From NCBI GenBank assembly GCA_023053575.1, contig JAKZAP010000013.1:21145716-21209715 (forward strand): 64,000 nucleotides of DNA. The letters are read 5' to 3'. A program made the translations under genes and the position numbers. Source of the DNA: Branchinecta lynchi (Eukaryota > Arthropoda > Branchiopoda > Anostraca > Branchinectidae). How positions within the stretch are numbered: position 1 is the stretch's first letter; every line of letters begins with the position of its first letter. This document shows, piece after piece, positions 1 to 11,270 of the stretch. The notes under the pieces were generated by a model. It saw nothing but the letters and a program-made list of their open reading frames with translations. It made no database searches and was not told where the DNA came from.

Positions 1-509
1 GAAAACTTTTAATTTTAACAAACTTTCCGGGTTCGGCCGGATTCCGGGCGAATTACTTGTCCGTCGAAAAAATGGTTTTCACCATCGTCTTCAGCATGTC
101 TTCCTACCCCTAAATCGAACATCTAATCAACTTCAAATAAAACTTTTACTTTTAATAAACTTTCCGGTTTTGGCCGGATTCCGGGCGAACTACTCTTCCG
201 ATGACAAAATGGTTTTCACCATCGTGCTCAGCATATCTTCTCACCCCATAATCGACCATCACATTAGCTGTTTCAAAATATTTTGTTTGCCCCTTAATTT
301 GAACCCCCTCCCCCACCCCTAAATGTAGGGCTACAAAGCCCATCTACGAACTCGAATGGTCCGACGACCCAACCTCACACCAAGTTTCATCAAAATATCT
401 CATTCCCTTCGAGAGTTATCGTGCTTACAGACGGACGGACGGACGGACAGACGGACAACTTTTGCGATGTCATAGGTATCCCTCCACTTACGTTTTGGGA
501 TCCCAAAAA
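1..509 (-). repeat. Family A dispersed element, copy A1 (cut by window edge)
   Basis: The characteristic 5' end of family A is read here on the minus strand: a near-palindromic GGGATCCCAAAACG, then a pyrimidine-rich run of GTCCGTCC-type repeats at about 425-455, then the conserved stretch containing TTTTGATGAAAC. Two partial 137-bp core units follow toward the window edge. They are recognised by GACATGCTGA-like and TCCGGAATCCGGC-like words in reverse complement. The 3' half lies outside the window. Short ORFs here only reflect the repeat and are not genes. Confidence 0.85.
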
Positions 510-2000
510 GAAAAGAAAAAAACAACAACAACAAGAAAAAAGACAATGCATCTAGCAAAACTTAACACTAAACACATAACATAGCTACAGATTATTGGAT
601 GGGAACAGAGGATGGATTCATATGAAGCTTTAGCTGGAGGGATGGTGAGTGTGACAAAATGGTCTCATATAAGAAATGTTTCATGCAGAAGTACAAGTAG
701 CCTAAAAAAGTACAGTAGATCTTATGAGTTGAGTGCTCACATCCCAGGTTTGTGACTTGCACTTGGCTTAACCATGTTTGGAAATGTGAAATATTTAGAC
801 AGTGAAAAATGCATGTTTTTTCTCGAAAAGTTTTTGTTGTTATGAAAATATGGATGTGACTGAGTTCAGATACAAAGTGTGCTAAGTGTCAATAAAACGG
901 TCATATCTTTCATGCGCTTAATGAGAAAAGAAAGCTTAATCAGCTGTGAAGTTGAAATAGAGGATGGGTTTGCTATAGGGAAACAACATCATCAACCACC
1001 TATATTCAGACATTAATTTACGTTCTAATTGAAGTTTTTATTTGCAGGATAATAAACGCCTGACCTTCGTCTCATATTCCCTTGGACGCCAGTTACAATG
1101 AAAGAGCTGATTGGGTCACCATCAGTCAAGTATGCACCGGAATGAACAACATTTAGTGTTTAGTGGTTGAGAATGTTCACGACTGATTAAGTAAAGAATA
1201 ATACAGTTTTCCTTCCAATGCTTCATTGTATGCTATAGCATAAATTAAAGTATATTCCTTGCCATCTTATGTCTTTGTAAGCAGTCAGTCTGGTCTTTAT
1301 TGTATGCTGCTGTGTTACTAAAGCAGTGTAACATAATCAGATAGTCTACTTCTCTGAGTAAATGTAATTTGTCGACTAATACAGTTTATGAGCTCTTGAT
1401 GTTTGTCGGAGCTCAACTAAACCCTGTAGTGTGAGGCAAGGAGCCACAATGCTGAGGCAAGGAGCTAACACTACCAAGGGCTCATCATTCACAAACTGTC
1501 GCCTAGATTTTAGGACATCGGGCTAGGGTCCATTGTGGTCGTTACTGATTGTATTCTTAGAGAATTACTATTTACAATGATTTTCCTCTTATAAGTATTA
1601 GGTCGCTATGGTCTGTAAATGTTGACGTAAGCTCTGTCAAATGTTGATCGTCCACAGTGTTTAGAGAGACCAGCAACGTAAGTAAAACCCCAATTCTACA
1701 CCCAAACATGTAACAAAGGTGCCAAAACATTCCTATGGGCACCATGTGGTAGGTTCAAAGCACAACAGAATGTTTGATAACTACAATATACTAGTAGCTA
1801 CAGAGGACTAAAAGTTCCTAATGATCAAGAAAGAAACTTAAATCTCTGCTACACAGCTAGATAGACTTGGTCCCATTCTCAGAGGGTTACTGGTCAGTAT
1901 GATTTGCTCCAGATGGTAAAAGATCATGAGATTCAACTGTAGAGAACTGAATTCATCTTGTTTGAAGTGGTACATCTTAGCCAAAAAGGCACGGGGGGGG
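510..2000. other. No gene or known repeat recognised
   Basis: About 1.5 kb of unique-looking, moderately AT-rich sequence. I see no long open frame, RNA gene or inverted repeat. It could be intron or intergenic DNA. Confidence 0.5.
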
Positions 2001-2002
2001 GA

Positions 2003-2200
2003 CTGTTTTTCCAAAGTGGGGCTTAGACCAGAGTAAATGAATGGTAAGTTTGGGAGTGGATTGGGAAATAAGAAAATTAAGTTACATTCTGGTCGTGAAC
2101 TGTTTTTGTAAAGTGGGGCTTAGACCAGAGGAACTGAAACGGATGGTAAGTTTGGGAGTAGGTTGGAAAACAAGAAAAATAAGTTACATTCTGGTCCTTA
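2003..2200. repeat. Two-copy direct tandem duplication, about 100 bp
   Basis: Two adjacent copies share AAAGTGGGGCTTAGACCAGA, then GTAAGTTTGGGAGT, then AAGTTACATTCTGGTC. The second copy starts about 100 bases after the first (102 bases between the GTAAGTTTGGG words) and carries a small insertion. The open frame running through it repeats a VSLGV..-type peptide because of the duplication. I do not regard that frame as a gene. Confidence 0.8.
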
Positions 2201-3298
2201 GTTTCGGCATATGTGTGGTTCACACGGGGAGGATGTGTTTCATTTAGTGGGTTGATATTTTAAGCTGAAAGATTTGAAATTTTTTTAAAACACTAACTTT
2301 TGGTGAGAATCAACGGGAGTGAACGATCTGATTTGTTTCTCGAGGAAAAAAAAAACATTCCTGGCCTTTGTAGGTATGGGATGTTCCTTCTGGTAGGCTA
2401 TGTAGCATCGGGAATGTTTTTTTTTAAAAGAGAGTTTTCTCCTTTTGGTGTTTTATATTGTGTTTTCGAGAGTTTTCTATTTTGTTTTCCTTCCAGGCTT
2501 TTCGGGAATCAATTTTTTCATTCTTAATGTGATCACGGGCTTCATTTTTAGAGAGCAGAGGTGTCATTTCAGGTCATCAGCTGCTTAAAAAGATCAAAGT
2601 TTTGAGAGAGTACACTGTAAAAAAAAATTGCAGTATTTGATACTAGGATCAATCTTGCCTTTATTGAGATAAGATCATCCCTAATTCGGATTGATTTCAT
2701 CACAATAGAGATAAGTATTCCCAGTAGCAAATACTGGATCCTTATTCACAGAAACTTTTTACAGTGTAGGTGAGAGACCAAAACTGCTTACCATAATTTC
2801 CAGTGTTTCGACCGGCAGCTATCCCCTGGGTGCTGGGGGCAAACAACGCCGATGAATAAGATAGGCAATGGGTAGGTATGGTGCGCTGAATGTTGGGCCT
2901 TAACCACAAGGTTGAGAGTGACTACAGTGAAATAAATATAAACACAGAGTCTCAAACAACCCTGTAAAAAAGGTGCCAGAACAATGAGGAGGGTGACAGA
3001 AGTCAGCTCATCTGGGGATTCACTCAGTCCGGTTGTTTGATTATCTTTGTAGTGAGAATACCAATACGACTTCTAATTATCAGCAAACATCACACGTTTT
3101 CGAACTTCAAATTTGTCGCCAAAATCGTTCCCGCAAGACTGCCAAGTGGACCTAGCAGGGTTGCCAACCAAGACTATTTTTTTCGCCGTTTTCTCCGGTA
3201 ATAATTGATGCACCAGCACGGGACTTCGGCAATGGATTCCCTTGACCCATTGTGGGTCTCTGACGAATTTTAGGTCTAATTCTGGAGTTCCCCTTTAA
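2201..3298. other. Non-coding flanks around MITE C1
   Basis: Apart from the MITE at 2613-2766, nothing recognisable is seen. The sequence is T-rich at about 2280-2480 with a homopolymer-rich open frame that does not look coding. Confidence 0.4.
2613..2766. mobile_element. Mariner-like MITE, family C copy 1
   Basis: A 154-bp element with terminal inverted repeats CACTGTAAAAA / TTTTTACAGTG, flanked by TA on both sides (2611-2612 and 2767-2768), as expected for Tc1/mariner-type insertion. A subterminal inverted pair is also present (GCAGTATTTG near the left end, CAAATACTGG near the right). It has no coding capacity. Two relatives lie at 35776-35945 and 45348-45487. Confidence 0.8.
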
Positions 3299-3700
3299 TT
3301 TACTCGGTCAATTTGTTTCTCAAAGCTTCGTGTTTCCGTAGGTGTGTTGGAACCGCTTCCATGACATTTGACTGATTGTTGCCATCATCGGACTGACATT
3401 TTACAAGGTCATATGTAGCCATTGTTCTAATTATTCACTTTCTTTCTATGGTTGTGAGATCCGTTCTTTCCCCAAAGCTTCGTATTTCAATAGACGTGTT
3501 CGATCCGCTTCCATGACATTTAACTGATTGTTGCCAGCAACGAACCGACATTCTACAAGGTCAGATGTAGTAATTGTTCTAATCATTCCCTTTCCTTCGC
3601 TGATTGTCCGATAAATTATTTAGCCAAAGCGAGTGTCGTATTTTGTTAGATGTACTCGATCCAACACGTGTGACATCAACTGATTACAGCCTGATTACAC
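3299..3700 (-). pseudogene. Decayed repeat-domain gene, SD2 copy 1, part 1
   Basis: Read on the minus strand this encodes two degenerate units of about 50 residues. They share the pattern RTI.A/T.DLVK or DLVE, then C.....GNN, then .NVMEA, then a basic stretch ending YEAL or HEAL. Each unit has stops, and the two units are in different frames, so it is a pseudogene. The paralogue at 62060-62480 shows the same units with the same kind of frame break, so part of the decay may predate the duplication. I do not recognise the family. Confidence 0.55.
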
Positions 3701-4826
3701 GGGTGGTTCCCAAAATCACCACGATCTTTTTGCCCACTCTCACAATGCCCACGCTCTGAATGCCAACGACTAAAATGCCTACGACCACGAAATGCCGGCG
3801 GCCTAAAATGCCGACAGTTCAAATCGGTCACAGGGGAGGCTAATATCGTCCTAGTTTAAAATTCCGACGGCCGAAACTGCCGATAGGGGAGGCCAAAATC
3901 ATCCTGAGCTGGGACAGTGGACTACGAGATTATAAGGGATAGGATTAACCACGGTAAAGGCTTCAAAAGGAATTATTTTTTTGTTTCTTGATCAGTTCAG
4001 AATTGTTTGCGTTGTCGCAAGCAATGTCCTATAAAATTGTGCCAACCCAGAAAGCAAAACCAGGAGATCCAAATCCACCAGTTATCTTGCATCACGAAGG
4101 TAAGAATTGATTCCTTGATTAACAAGAGCTGGAAGCTCATACGGCACTTGCAAGGCTGGGTCGTAGGATGAAAGTAGGAATTCATATGTTGGTTTAATTG
4201 CGATCAATTGTAAGCAAGACCGATTATGGGTCCTTAGAAACTATTTTAGTTGTGCATTTGGCCGTGATGATGCGCACTTTAAGGTCGCTAGAGATTCATC
4301 TGTGATGTTGAAGCACAAATGATGATAAGCTCATTGAAATTGACATACAGATACAGAAATTGACTTGTAAGCAAAACCCTTGATGCGAAAATGATCATAG
4401 GTCCTTACGGATCATGAATACATATCGTTTGGCTAAAGTATTTTTTTTTTACTTTTCGGCAAACCCACTTTATGGGTGCCAAAAATCAAGTTTTGAGCAA
4501 AAACCTTGAGTTAAAATGTATACTTTGTTTAAAAAAAAAAATGTTACTTTGTGGTTAGAATGAGTACTTTCAGTACCTTAGTACTTCGGATCTGAGAAGT
4601 GACAATTTGTAAGCCAATCTTGTATCTTATGTTCAAGCAAAGTTTCATCGCCCGAGCACATCTGGAAGTACCGTATTACGCGATCACAGGAATTCCCCCA
4701 ACCCTCCAACTCCGCTCACAGTGCCCGAACCCGGTCCGGTTTTGTCACTTTATCCTAACATGGGCATTTTGACTTTTGAGTCATGGGCATTTTGAGCTGT
4801 GGCCATTTTGAATTGTTGGCATTTCA
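3701..4826. mobile_element. Foldback/MULE-like element with tandem-repeat ends (G1)
   Basis: The left end (3701-3905) is an imperfect tandem array of 15-17-bp words of the form CCCACGACTCAAAATG. The right end (about 4755-4826) is the same kind of array inverted (GGGCATTTTGAGTCGTGG form). The left terminus GGGTGGTTCCCAAAATCACC is identical to that of the MULE remnant at 31307. The paralogous segment at 62.9 kb lacks it, which supports a mobile insertion. It hosts a nested family B fragment at 4124-4748. I could not find a clean target duplication. Confidence 0.6.
4124..4748 (-). repeat. Family B element, 3' part, nested in G1
   Basis: Begins with AACAAGAGCTGGAAGCTCAT, the inverted form of the family B 3' hairpin end, and continues through the AAGTGCCGTATGAGC-type tail and the TTGGCCGTGATGATGCGCAC block. 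It stops inside the GTGCCCGAACCCGGTCCGG core block at about 4748. The 5' half is missing. Confidence 0.75.
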
Positions 4827-4829
4827 AAG

Positions 4830-5202
4830 CTTTGAATTTCGTCAGGTATTTTCGATTTGCTCCAACTACATTTAGTTCAACTGATATTTTCTTTTACCAC
4901 GATCGACATGTTCTGCCACATTCAGCATGCGCTGGGAATACTGTCTTTCCTTGCATCCTTATCTGACGTTTCCTGAGACCACTGTCGACCTTTTCATCTC
5001 CCTTGTGACACATTCGTAGTTAGGCTCCAGGAGAGCCAGTTTTCCTTGTGTGTCCCCTGAGGCGGACAGAATTCATGCATTGAGCATCCGGTAGAAGGGG
5101 TGTGAGTAATTTATTCGTCACTCACCATTTTTAGTGGAGTGTTCCTTGGGAACAGTCGCTTCATTTTCAATAAGTTTGACTGAAATGAGCTGGGATAGGA
5201 CA
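4830..5202 (-). pseudogene. Decayed repeat-domain gene, SD2 copy 1, part 2
   Basis: Closely matches 62965-63345. On the minus strand both encode a basic peptide around NSVRLRGHTRKTG and CHKGD.KVDSGLRK. Here it is broken by a stop (PGA then stop), whereas copy 2 stays open for 66 codons. The segment is interrupted right after its end by the hAT MITE at 5211. Product unknown. Confidence 0.5.
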
Positions 5203-5210
5203 ATCTAGTT

Positions 5211-5945
5211 CAATGGTTTCCAACCTTTTCCGTACCGAGGGTACCCCTAATCAAGGTTCGAAAAGGCTGCGTACCCCCTTTCTCGGAACGTGAAAAAGAC
5301 GGAATTTATTATATAAAAAACAAGGTAAGGTAATGTATACAAAATCAATGAGACATTTGAGGCTGCTTTGTAGCAAAAATTTTGTCAGATCCCGGCTCGA
5401 CATCATTAACGGCAAATTGTTTTACAGTCAGCCGGTTTCTGTGTTTGGTTTTGATATTCTCCGTGCTTTCATCAAAATGCATCGCAAACATTTTCATTAC
5501 CTTAATACGCAGCCTGAATGACAATTTCACCTGCAATGTTTTCGATTCTTCTGGAAACAATACTGTTTGACACAGGCACATATTTTACGGCAGTAGGCTA
5601 GCCGTTTTGGAATCAACATTATTTCGTTGACTTTCCACCAAAGTGGTGGGCAAGACGGTTATAAAGAAATGAGTTTGCGCGAAGCGCCCCGATTTGTTTG
5701 TAAAAACAGTTTTTCTTTTTTTAAGAACAGTCGGTAAAATTACCAGCCAGTAGACAAAACACCTTGACCGCCAACAAATATTGTGGCTAGTGACGCCTCT
5801 GCTGGTAATATTAGGCTTCCGGCAATCACAATGAATGGGGCGAGTTTTGAACCTACAGACTAAACCGATTTTGTTACCACCGCGTACCCCCTGCTAGGCT
5901 CTCACGTTCCCTTTGGGTACGCGTACCACCGGTTGGGAGCCAATG
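5211..5945. mobile_element. hAT-type non-autonomous element D1 with 8-bp TSD
   Basis: 735 bp, bounded by the 8-bp direct repeat ATCTAGTT (5203-5210 and 5946-5953). The ends are inverted repeats of the CAGTGGTTCCCAACC / GGTTGGGAACCACTG type, here slightly mutated to CAATGGTTTCC and GGAGCCAATG. 8-bp duplications and these ends are hallmarks of hAT elements. It retains a fragment of the transposase C terminus (see 5345-5581). Sister copies lie at 34921-35667, 46254-46921 and 51302-51626. Confidence 0.9.
5345..5581 (-). pseudogene. hAT transposase C-terminal remnant inside D1
   Basis: The translated minus-strand frame contains ESTENIKTKHRNRL, then a short spacer, then VEPGSDKI...KQPQMSH. This follows the end of the ZBED5/SCAND3-like hAT dimerisation region, which typically reads IK.K.RNRL......L...EP.I..L...KQ.Q.SH. 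The catalytic part of the transposase is absent, so the element cannot mobilise itself. Confidence 0.65.
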
Positions 5946-6520
5946 ATCTAGTTATGCCCGGGCCACATTCAGTCACACCTGTACGTAATTTGGTTCGTTA
6001 ATTTGGTTATTACCCACTCTTACTTTTCATCCTGGTCACAGCTGGAACGAAGAAATTCAAGATATATTACCACCATCATCACTCAAACGTAAACAAAACT
6101 GGCTAAAATCAGCGACTCTGTTCTGTGATTGGTCCAAACACTCGAAAGATACGTTTCAAAATGGCGGAGATGGATTTTTCCATGTCGACAATCTTACGTT
6201 TTCAGCGTCTTTTCTTCCCAATTTCGACCGTAAGACGGCCTTATTACCGGCTTTATGACTAGGTGTGACTATAGTGGGGCCCAGGCGTTACACCCTCGAC
6301 ATGGTAGAATTTGTGTTGTGGGGATGGCCGCAGATATAACTATAGAGTCATAACAAGAGCAGATAGTGGAAAAAAAAAAAAAAAATCATAGTCCAAATTA
6401 TTCAGCGTATTCATTTAAATGACACAACAACAAGCTGGCTTATCAGTTAAACTTTTAACAGGTTGATTTTGTTTTTTTTACATTGGCTATCGGTATTTTT
6501 TCATTTGTTTCTTTTGACAG
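5946..6520. other. Remainder of SD2 copy 1 and unannotated flank
   Basis: The stretch near 6420-6470 (ACAAGCTGGCTTATCAGTTAA and following) matches 63375-63415 in SD2 copy 2. The middle (about 6000-6400) has no visible match or gene. It ends in a pyrimidine tract that looks like a splice acceptor (see the next entry). Confidence 0.4.
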
Positions 6521-6701
6521 CTCGTGGCATGACCTTACAAGTTTCTGTGCCGCGAGTACGACTACTCATCTAGAACATACATTTCAGGATGAAGACAAAG
6601 AGGAGATTGAGGAGATCCGTGAGTTGAACTTGAATCATGAGAGGTCTTTGGAGCGAAAACGGAAGAAGATGGGATCTTCGAGCACAATGTCAGCAAAATA
6701 A
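6521..6701 (+). CDS. Possible terminal exon of an unknown gene
   Basis: A pyrimidine-rich acceptor (TTTGTTTCTTTTGACAG, ending at 6520) is followed by an open frame to a TAA at 6699-6701. The peptide of about 60 residues is acidic then basic: DEDKEEIEEIREL, then a charged helix with ERKRKKM, then SSSTMSAK. This composition is typical of a coiled or disordered protein tail and unlike the repeat-derived frames nearby. No upstream exon is evident in the preceding 500 bases. Function unknown; it could be chance. Confidence 0.35.
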
Positions 6702-7080
6702 GCAGGACTGCTCATTACCAAGAATATTTGGCATAGTAGAATGTATCCAGATTTGTATCAAACAGAACTTTAACTTACCATGCTGTTTTCTTGCTTAGTA
6801 GACATGTTTGTCAGATTCATCGCGCAATTACAGACATCTTTCGATTTTAAACGTATTTGTAATCGTTCAGAAATATAGCATGGTAAAGTCAGAATTCAGT
6901 CATGCCCCCGTAAGAACCCTTTCTCCCCCTCGGTTTACGTCGCTACACACACACTCTCTGGGAACTCGTTGGTAACAAGGAGTTGCCACTCAGTGCACAA
7001 CAGGTGCCCGGTGCCGCCTGGTGCCTGCCGATGCCGAGTCGGGTGGAAATTTGTCAAATTCACCTGAACTTGATGATTTT

Positions 7081-7275
7081 TGTGGAGTCTACCGGATTAC
7101 GGTTCAAGGAATCTACCGGAATTTCGCTCAGGGAATCTACCAAAGTCGTTTTCAAGGAATCTACCGAAGTCTTTCTCAAGGAATCTATCGGAACTGGATC
7201 AGGGAATCTATCGGACTTAGCTCCGTGGAATGAACAGGAATTTGACTCAGGGAATCTACCGGAATTTTGTTGCTT
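7081..7275. repeat. 24-bp minisatellite
   Basis: About seven diverged units of the form GGAATCTACCGGAATTTCGC plus TCAG, with a regular 24-bp period. Because 24 is a multiple of three, one frame reads an 8-residue peptide repeat (EST..... .K/R), open from 6983 to 7303. The frame starts at a non-ATG codon, so I read it as a by-product of the repeat. Confidence 0.75.
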
Positions 7276-7553
7276 ACCGGACAACTACAGACTCACAGCT
7301 TAGCAGGATGAACCCGGCACACAAGTTACAAGAGTGATTCTTGCAGACAGACAACATATTGTACCGAAACATTCATAGTGATTCCAGTAATCTTTCAAGA
7401 ATTAGGCAACCTACTGAAATCAATCATTTCAAACTACAAATACGGCTCCAAGAATAGTTTCACAGTACCGTCTTCTCCAGTTTCGACAGCTTTCTGGACT
7501 TCTTACCGGTGATAAGCTAAGAAGAGTTCAAAGGCGAGTTAGCTTGTTCGGAC

Positions 7554-7843
7554 ATGATCTCAAAAGTCGCCAGGAGAGCCTCGAAACAAACAAAAAGAAA
7601 ATATTCGAAAGTTTTTCGTGAACTGAAAGATGTCTTACCACTCGTATCGAAAGCGTTCAAGCTGGCCAAAACAATCCCTGTTACCTCAGAAAAAGGGGAA
7701 AGACTTTTTATTAAGCTTAGTGTTGGTTTAAGGCCACTTTGCGTTCAACATTGGCTGACCAGCATCTGTTACTAATCGCATTTGAAACCGATCTAATCGA
7801 CGAATGTGAAATTGGATATGTTGAGAACAAGTGGAAAACGTGA
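7554..7843 (+). pseudogene. hAT transposase C-terminal relic (TTF/ZMYM-like type)
   Basis: The frame contains LPLVSKAFKLAKTIPVTSEK, then GERLFIKL. This follows the hAT dimerisation signature (iA.tIPVTSa.aERsFSkLk..K..LRS.m...rL..L.l...e). After a frameshift at about 7750 the continuation reads ADQHLLLIAFETDLIDE and ends with TGA at 7841-7843. The expected LRST segment is degraded. It is on the plus strand, has no recognisable ends, and is a different hAT lineage from family D. Confidence 0.6.
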
Positions 7844-8183
7844 TAAAAAAACGTGTGGGTGGGTTGAAGGTCGAACACTTATTAGTTTTAACGGACAATC
7901 ATAAAGTTTAACCGAATAGGTCTAGGTCCAACACGTCTAGTAACATACGACTTATTCACTTAGATTTTCCCGAAAACTGAAAAAAAATCCGTTACTTCGT
8001 TTCTCCGTTATCCAAGGATAGTCGATCTCCTAGAATGAACTTATCCTTTCGGATTTATGATACCTCTATGTGCTTGTCCCTCTACGCTTGAAATATTCAC
8101 CAATTAGAAATGTAAGCCATGCCGAAAAATTAAATAAAAAGATCAGATTCATTGCAAAACATATCCTAAAATCACTTTCTTAT
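7844..8183. other. No feature recognised
   Basis: AT-rich sequence between the hAT relic and the foldback element; nothing supportable seen. Confidence 0.4.
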
Positions 8184-8366
8184 TTGATAGTTCAAAACGG
8201 ATACGTCAGCTGAATTTTATTAGAGCTATATTTCGGCCCTTCTTGAAAAGGGTGCTCTTCTTGCTATAAGCCGCTCAAGTTAGACAAACGAACTTGTGGG
8301 AAAACCAACAAGTTCGTTTTCCCAACCTCAGCACTATCAAAATATGATTCGCAGTCAGCTTGGGCT
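8184..8366. mobile_element. Foldback element family F, copy 1 (rearranged)
   Basis: Shares AAAACGGATA.GTCAGCT, ATTAGAGCTATATTTC.GCCC and the terminal GTCAGCTTGGGCTGA with copies at 16188-16455 and 33612-33859. Its inner part has been replaced by a separate perfect hairpin (AACGAACTTGT / ACAAGTTCGTT at about 8287-8318). It has no coding potential. Confidence 0.55.
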
Positions 8367-8604
8367 GAAGGAATATTTAAAATCGTTTTCGTACTTTTCT
8401 ACAGGCGAGACTTCTCCGAAGTCACATCTTCAGCCCCGGAAAGGCAGGCCTTTGTTTAAATTCAAATTCTCCGCGTCTGGATGAATTTTGGTTTGACATT
8501 TAAGCAGCCCACGCTCTGAACGTTACTATGAAAACTACAAAATCCCTCAGATGTGTTCAAAATACTTCAGTATTCAGATATGCCTTTTCAGTTAAACTTG
8601 TGAA

Positions 8605-9823
8605 TATCATTAGATTCTGGATTACCCACCCCTCTAATCCCCCCCACGATGATCGGATCGGGAAAGGAACTATTTTCAAGTCAATGTGTTAGAATTCCTA
8701 AAATGCCTGCCAAGTTTCGTGGACCTACAACATCTGGAAGTACCCTAACGCGAGATCACCAGAATTCCGGTAAACCACCTCCAACTCCCCCCACCGTGAC
8801 ACGACACAGTCCTGTTTTGCCAGTAATGTATCTAGGGTTTAAGCTTGAACTTCCCACTAAGTTCCATCCCGGTCCTTCGAATCTGAGCCATTCAGAAGAT
8901 TTCCGGGGCCCCCTTCCAGCTCCCCCCCCCAGGTATCGTATCCGGTTAGGATTAGAAAAGGACTATATGAGGCACTTGTTCTTGACACTTGTCAAGTTTC
9001 ATGCACGTCCGACTACCCCTTCCACAGTTTTGCATGAATGAATAAATGAATTTATTCCCAATAAAGCCCATGGGCCATGGCGGGAAACAAAACACAATAA
9101 CAAAAACAAGTTATCATACACTCCAACAGCAAACCAAAAAATCAACTTCTATAAAAATAGTTCACGGTGGGCCATAGCTAGCTTCAGGAATCTACCCCAA
9201 TTTCCGGATTCCCCATCCCTCCACTCCCCCTACGAAGGTCGGATTGGGGAAACGACTATTCTTAAGCCAGTCTGTTCGGGTCGTATATATGCCTATCAAA
9301 TTTCATCGTCCTAGTACCGAAGTCGCGGAATCACCGAATCCCCCCCCCAACTCCCCCCACAGTGCCCGAATCCGGTCCGGTTGTGTCAATGATGTATCTA
9401 GGACCTGTGCTTGTTCTTCCCACCAAGTGTTGTCCCGATCCCTCCACTCTAAGCGTTTCCCAAGATGTCCGGTTCCCCCCTCCAGCCCCAATGCCACCGG
9501 ATCTGGTACCGATTTGAAGTGGATTCTCTGAGGCATGAGATCTCTCCAAATATCAAATTTCATTGCTATCAGTTCACCCGTTCAAAAGTTATCAATTCCT
9601 CAAGATTCAGGATTCCCCCTCCCTATAATCCTCCAACGATGGTCGGATCGGGAAATTACTATTTCCAACTTAATCATGTGGGGTCCCTGATATGCCTTCC
9701 AAGTTTCATCGTCCTAGCTTATGTAGAAGTGCCCGAACTAGCAAAACCCGGACCAACCGACCGACGGACGGACAGAAATTGCAATCGCTATATGGCACTT
9801 AGCCGAAGGGCAAGTGCCATAAA
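8605..9823 (-). repeat. Family B element, copy B1
   Basis: Minus-strand family B copy whose 5' end is complete: GGCACTTAGCCGAAGGGCAA hairpin at 9796-9815 and a GACCGACGGACGGACAG run at about 9758-9774. Core blocks with GATGAAACTTGG (in reverse complement) recur about every 280 bases. It is interrupted at 9034-9180 by a retroposon-like tail. The proline-rich frames on the plus strand come from C-runs in the core and are not genes. Confidence 0.75.
9034..9180 (-). mobile_element. Retroposon 3'-tail-like insertion
   Basis: Starts with an (AATG)n-type microsatellite (GAATGAATAAATGAA) followed by TTTATTCCCAATAAAGCCCA and a GGGCCATGGCGGGAAA block. It sits abruptly inside family B. A related, shorter piece is at 9875-9945 (CAATGAATTTTATTTTATAA, then CATGGGCGGGAA). 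A simple-repeat end with an AATAAA-like motif suggests the 3' end of a LINE or SINE. Confidence 0.5.
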
Positions 9824-10690
9824 ATCAGAATATCGGAAGTAGGGACTAAATTGAATTAGCAGCCATTTTTTTTTCAATCAATGAATTTTATTTTATAACC
9901 CTAATAGCACTAGGCTAACATGGGCGGGAATTGGAAAAATAAACAGATAAAGTTGAACTTTATCCTTTTCAATCGTCGACATTGTGACTTGTGGAAACTT
10001 GGAACATCATCTTATATAACCTAGTTGGCAGTATAAAGCTATCCATAGCTTTTTAGTTTACATTTGTTGCTTAACATATATCATTGTTTTACATTATTAT
10101 TTTATCCGTTGCGTTAACACATAATTCTAGGTTACAGTGAAAGGCCATAACCATAGGCCATTCTGTCATTTCATGAAAATGGCAATACGTAGCAAGCGAT
10201 TCTTGAACGACGGCATGAACCAAACTTTTCTTATCATCAAAAACACCGGAAACAAAATAGGTACACATACTAGTAAAGGTCGGAAGCCCGGAAGATGGTT
10301 ATTGTGTCCTTGACTTGTGTCACAGTTCTGCTCCGCCTATTCTTTCTTTAAGTATTTACCCTACCACTAAAGTTGTCAACCCCTCAAATACTTAACTCTA
10401 ATTTTCAGGGATAGACCATGGAGACTAATTTTCTTACCCTCAGATTTAAAGAGATCAAATAAAATGTGCACCAATTTGCACTAGTTTCTAGCTCCTTACG
10501 AACCCCTTCTAGCAACTGATCCAACTTACAAGTCCATCTTCTCGTGATAGACATAGTACCAAATTGTTTCCAATTCAAATACACCAGATCACCAGAAACA
10601 AAGAATAGGATTAGTAGGTACACCAACTAGCAAAAGTTACAAGTCCCCCATCGCCGAAAATGATTATGGTCTAACAGTCGATTTTTTCTT
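9824..10690 (+). repeat. Segmental duplication SD3, copy 1
   Basis: Shows inverted similarity to 29161-30020: AATATCGGAAGTAGGGACTAA, AAGTTGAACTTTATCCTTTTC, and a block encoding GTPTSKS.K...IAE.DYG that is also encoded by the other copy. A retroposon-like tail interrupts it at 9875-9945. The shared peptide occurs more than once per copy (around 10225 and 10590 here), so the ancestor may have been a repeat-containing gene, but no intact frame survives. Confidence 0.55.
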
Positions 10691-11270
10691 GCAAGTAAAA
10701 CCAAGAGCTACGAGCTCATATGGCACTTGTCACGAGTAGGTGGTGTGAGAAACGAGAAAGTAAATCTGAGCATTTTCCCGGAAATTCCAGTACTCCTCCC
10801 CACCGTGCTTGGTTCCGGTCCCCAACTCCCCCAACCATGGCCGAATAGGTTCGGACACATGCTTTGTATATCTAGATCATCAGTTCTTACCACCCATAAA
10901 GTTTTGAACCATTTTTTTCGAACCATTTGTTCGCGACCTCCGGATTCCCCCTCCCTCTAATTCCCGAAAAATTGTCGGCTCCAGATACGGAAGTCTTCCT
11001 GGGGCATTGTTTCGGGTCCTTAATTCTATTTGGTCGGGTCACTAATATGCCTGTCAAGTTTCATCCTCCTTGCCACATCACTAAAATGCCTGTCAAGTTT
11101 TATCCTCCTTACCACATCTGGAAGTATGCTAACTCGCGATCACCGGAATTCCAGGAAAACCCCTCCACCCCCCCCCCCCCAAGAGCCCCGATAAGATCTA
11201 GTTCTGTCAAGAAAGTATCTAATGCTTATGTTTATCCCCCCCCCCCAACTCCCCCCACAGCGGGGTAGAA
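10691..11270 (-). repeat. Family B (subtype B'), 3' portion
   Basis: Opens with CCAAGAGCTACGAGCTCATA, the inverted 3' hairpin end, then GGCACTTGTCACGAGTAGG. It carries core blocks with CTGTCAAGTTTCATCCTCCT-type words and long C-runs (about 11167-11180 and 11237-11248). Its 5' end is not visible. Confidence 0.65.

Noticed and set aside
8649..9842. Several plus-strand proline-rich frames (PPPTPP, RIPPPS) in family B
   Set aside because: They recur in each family B copy wherever C-runs occur in the core units. They are shadows of the repeat, not genes.
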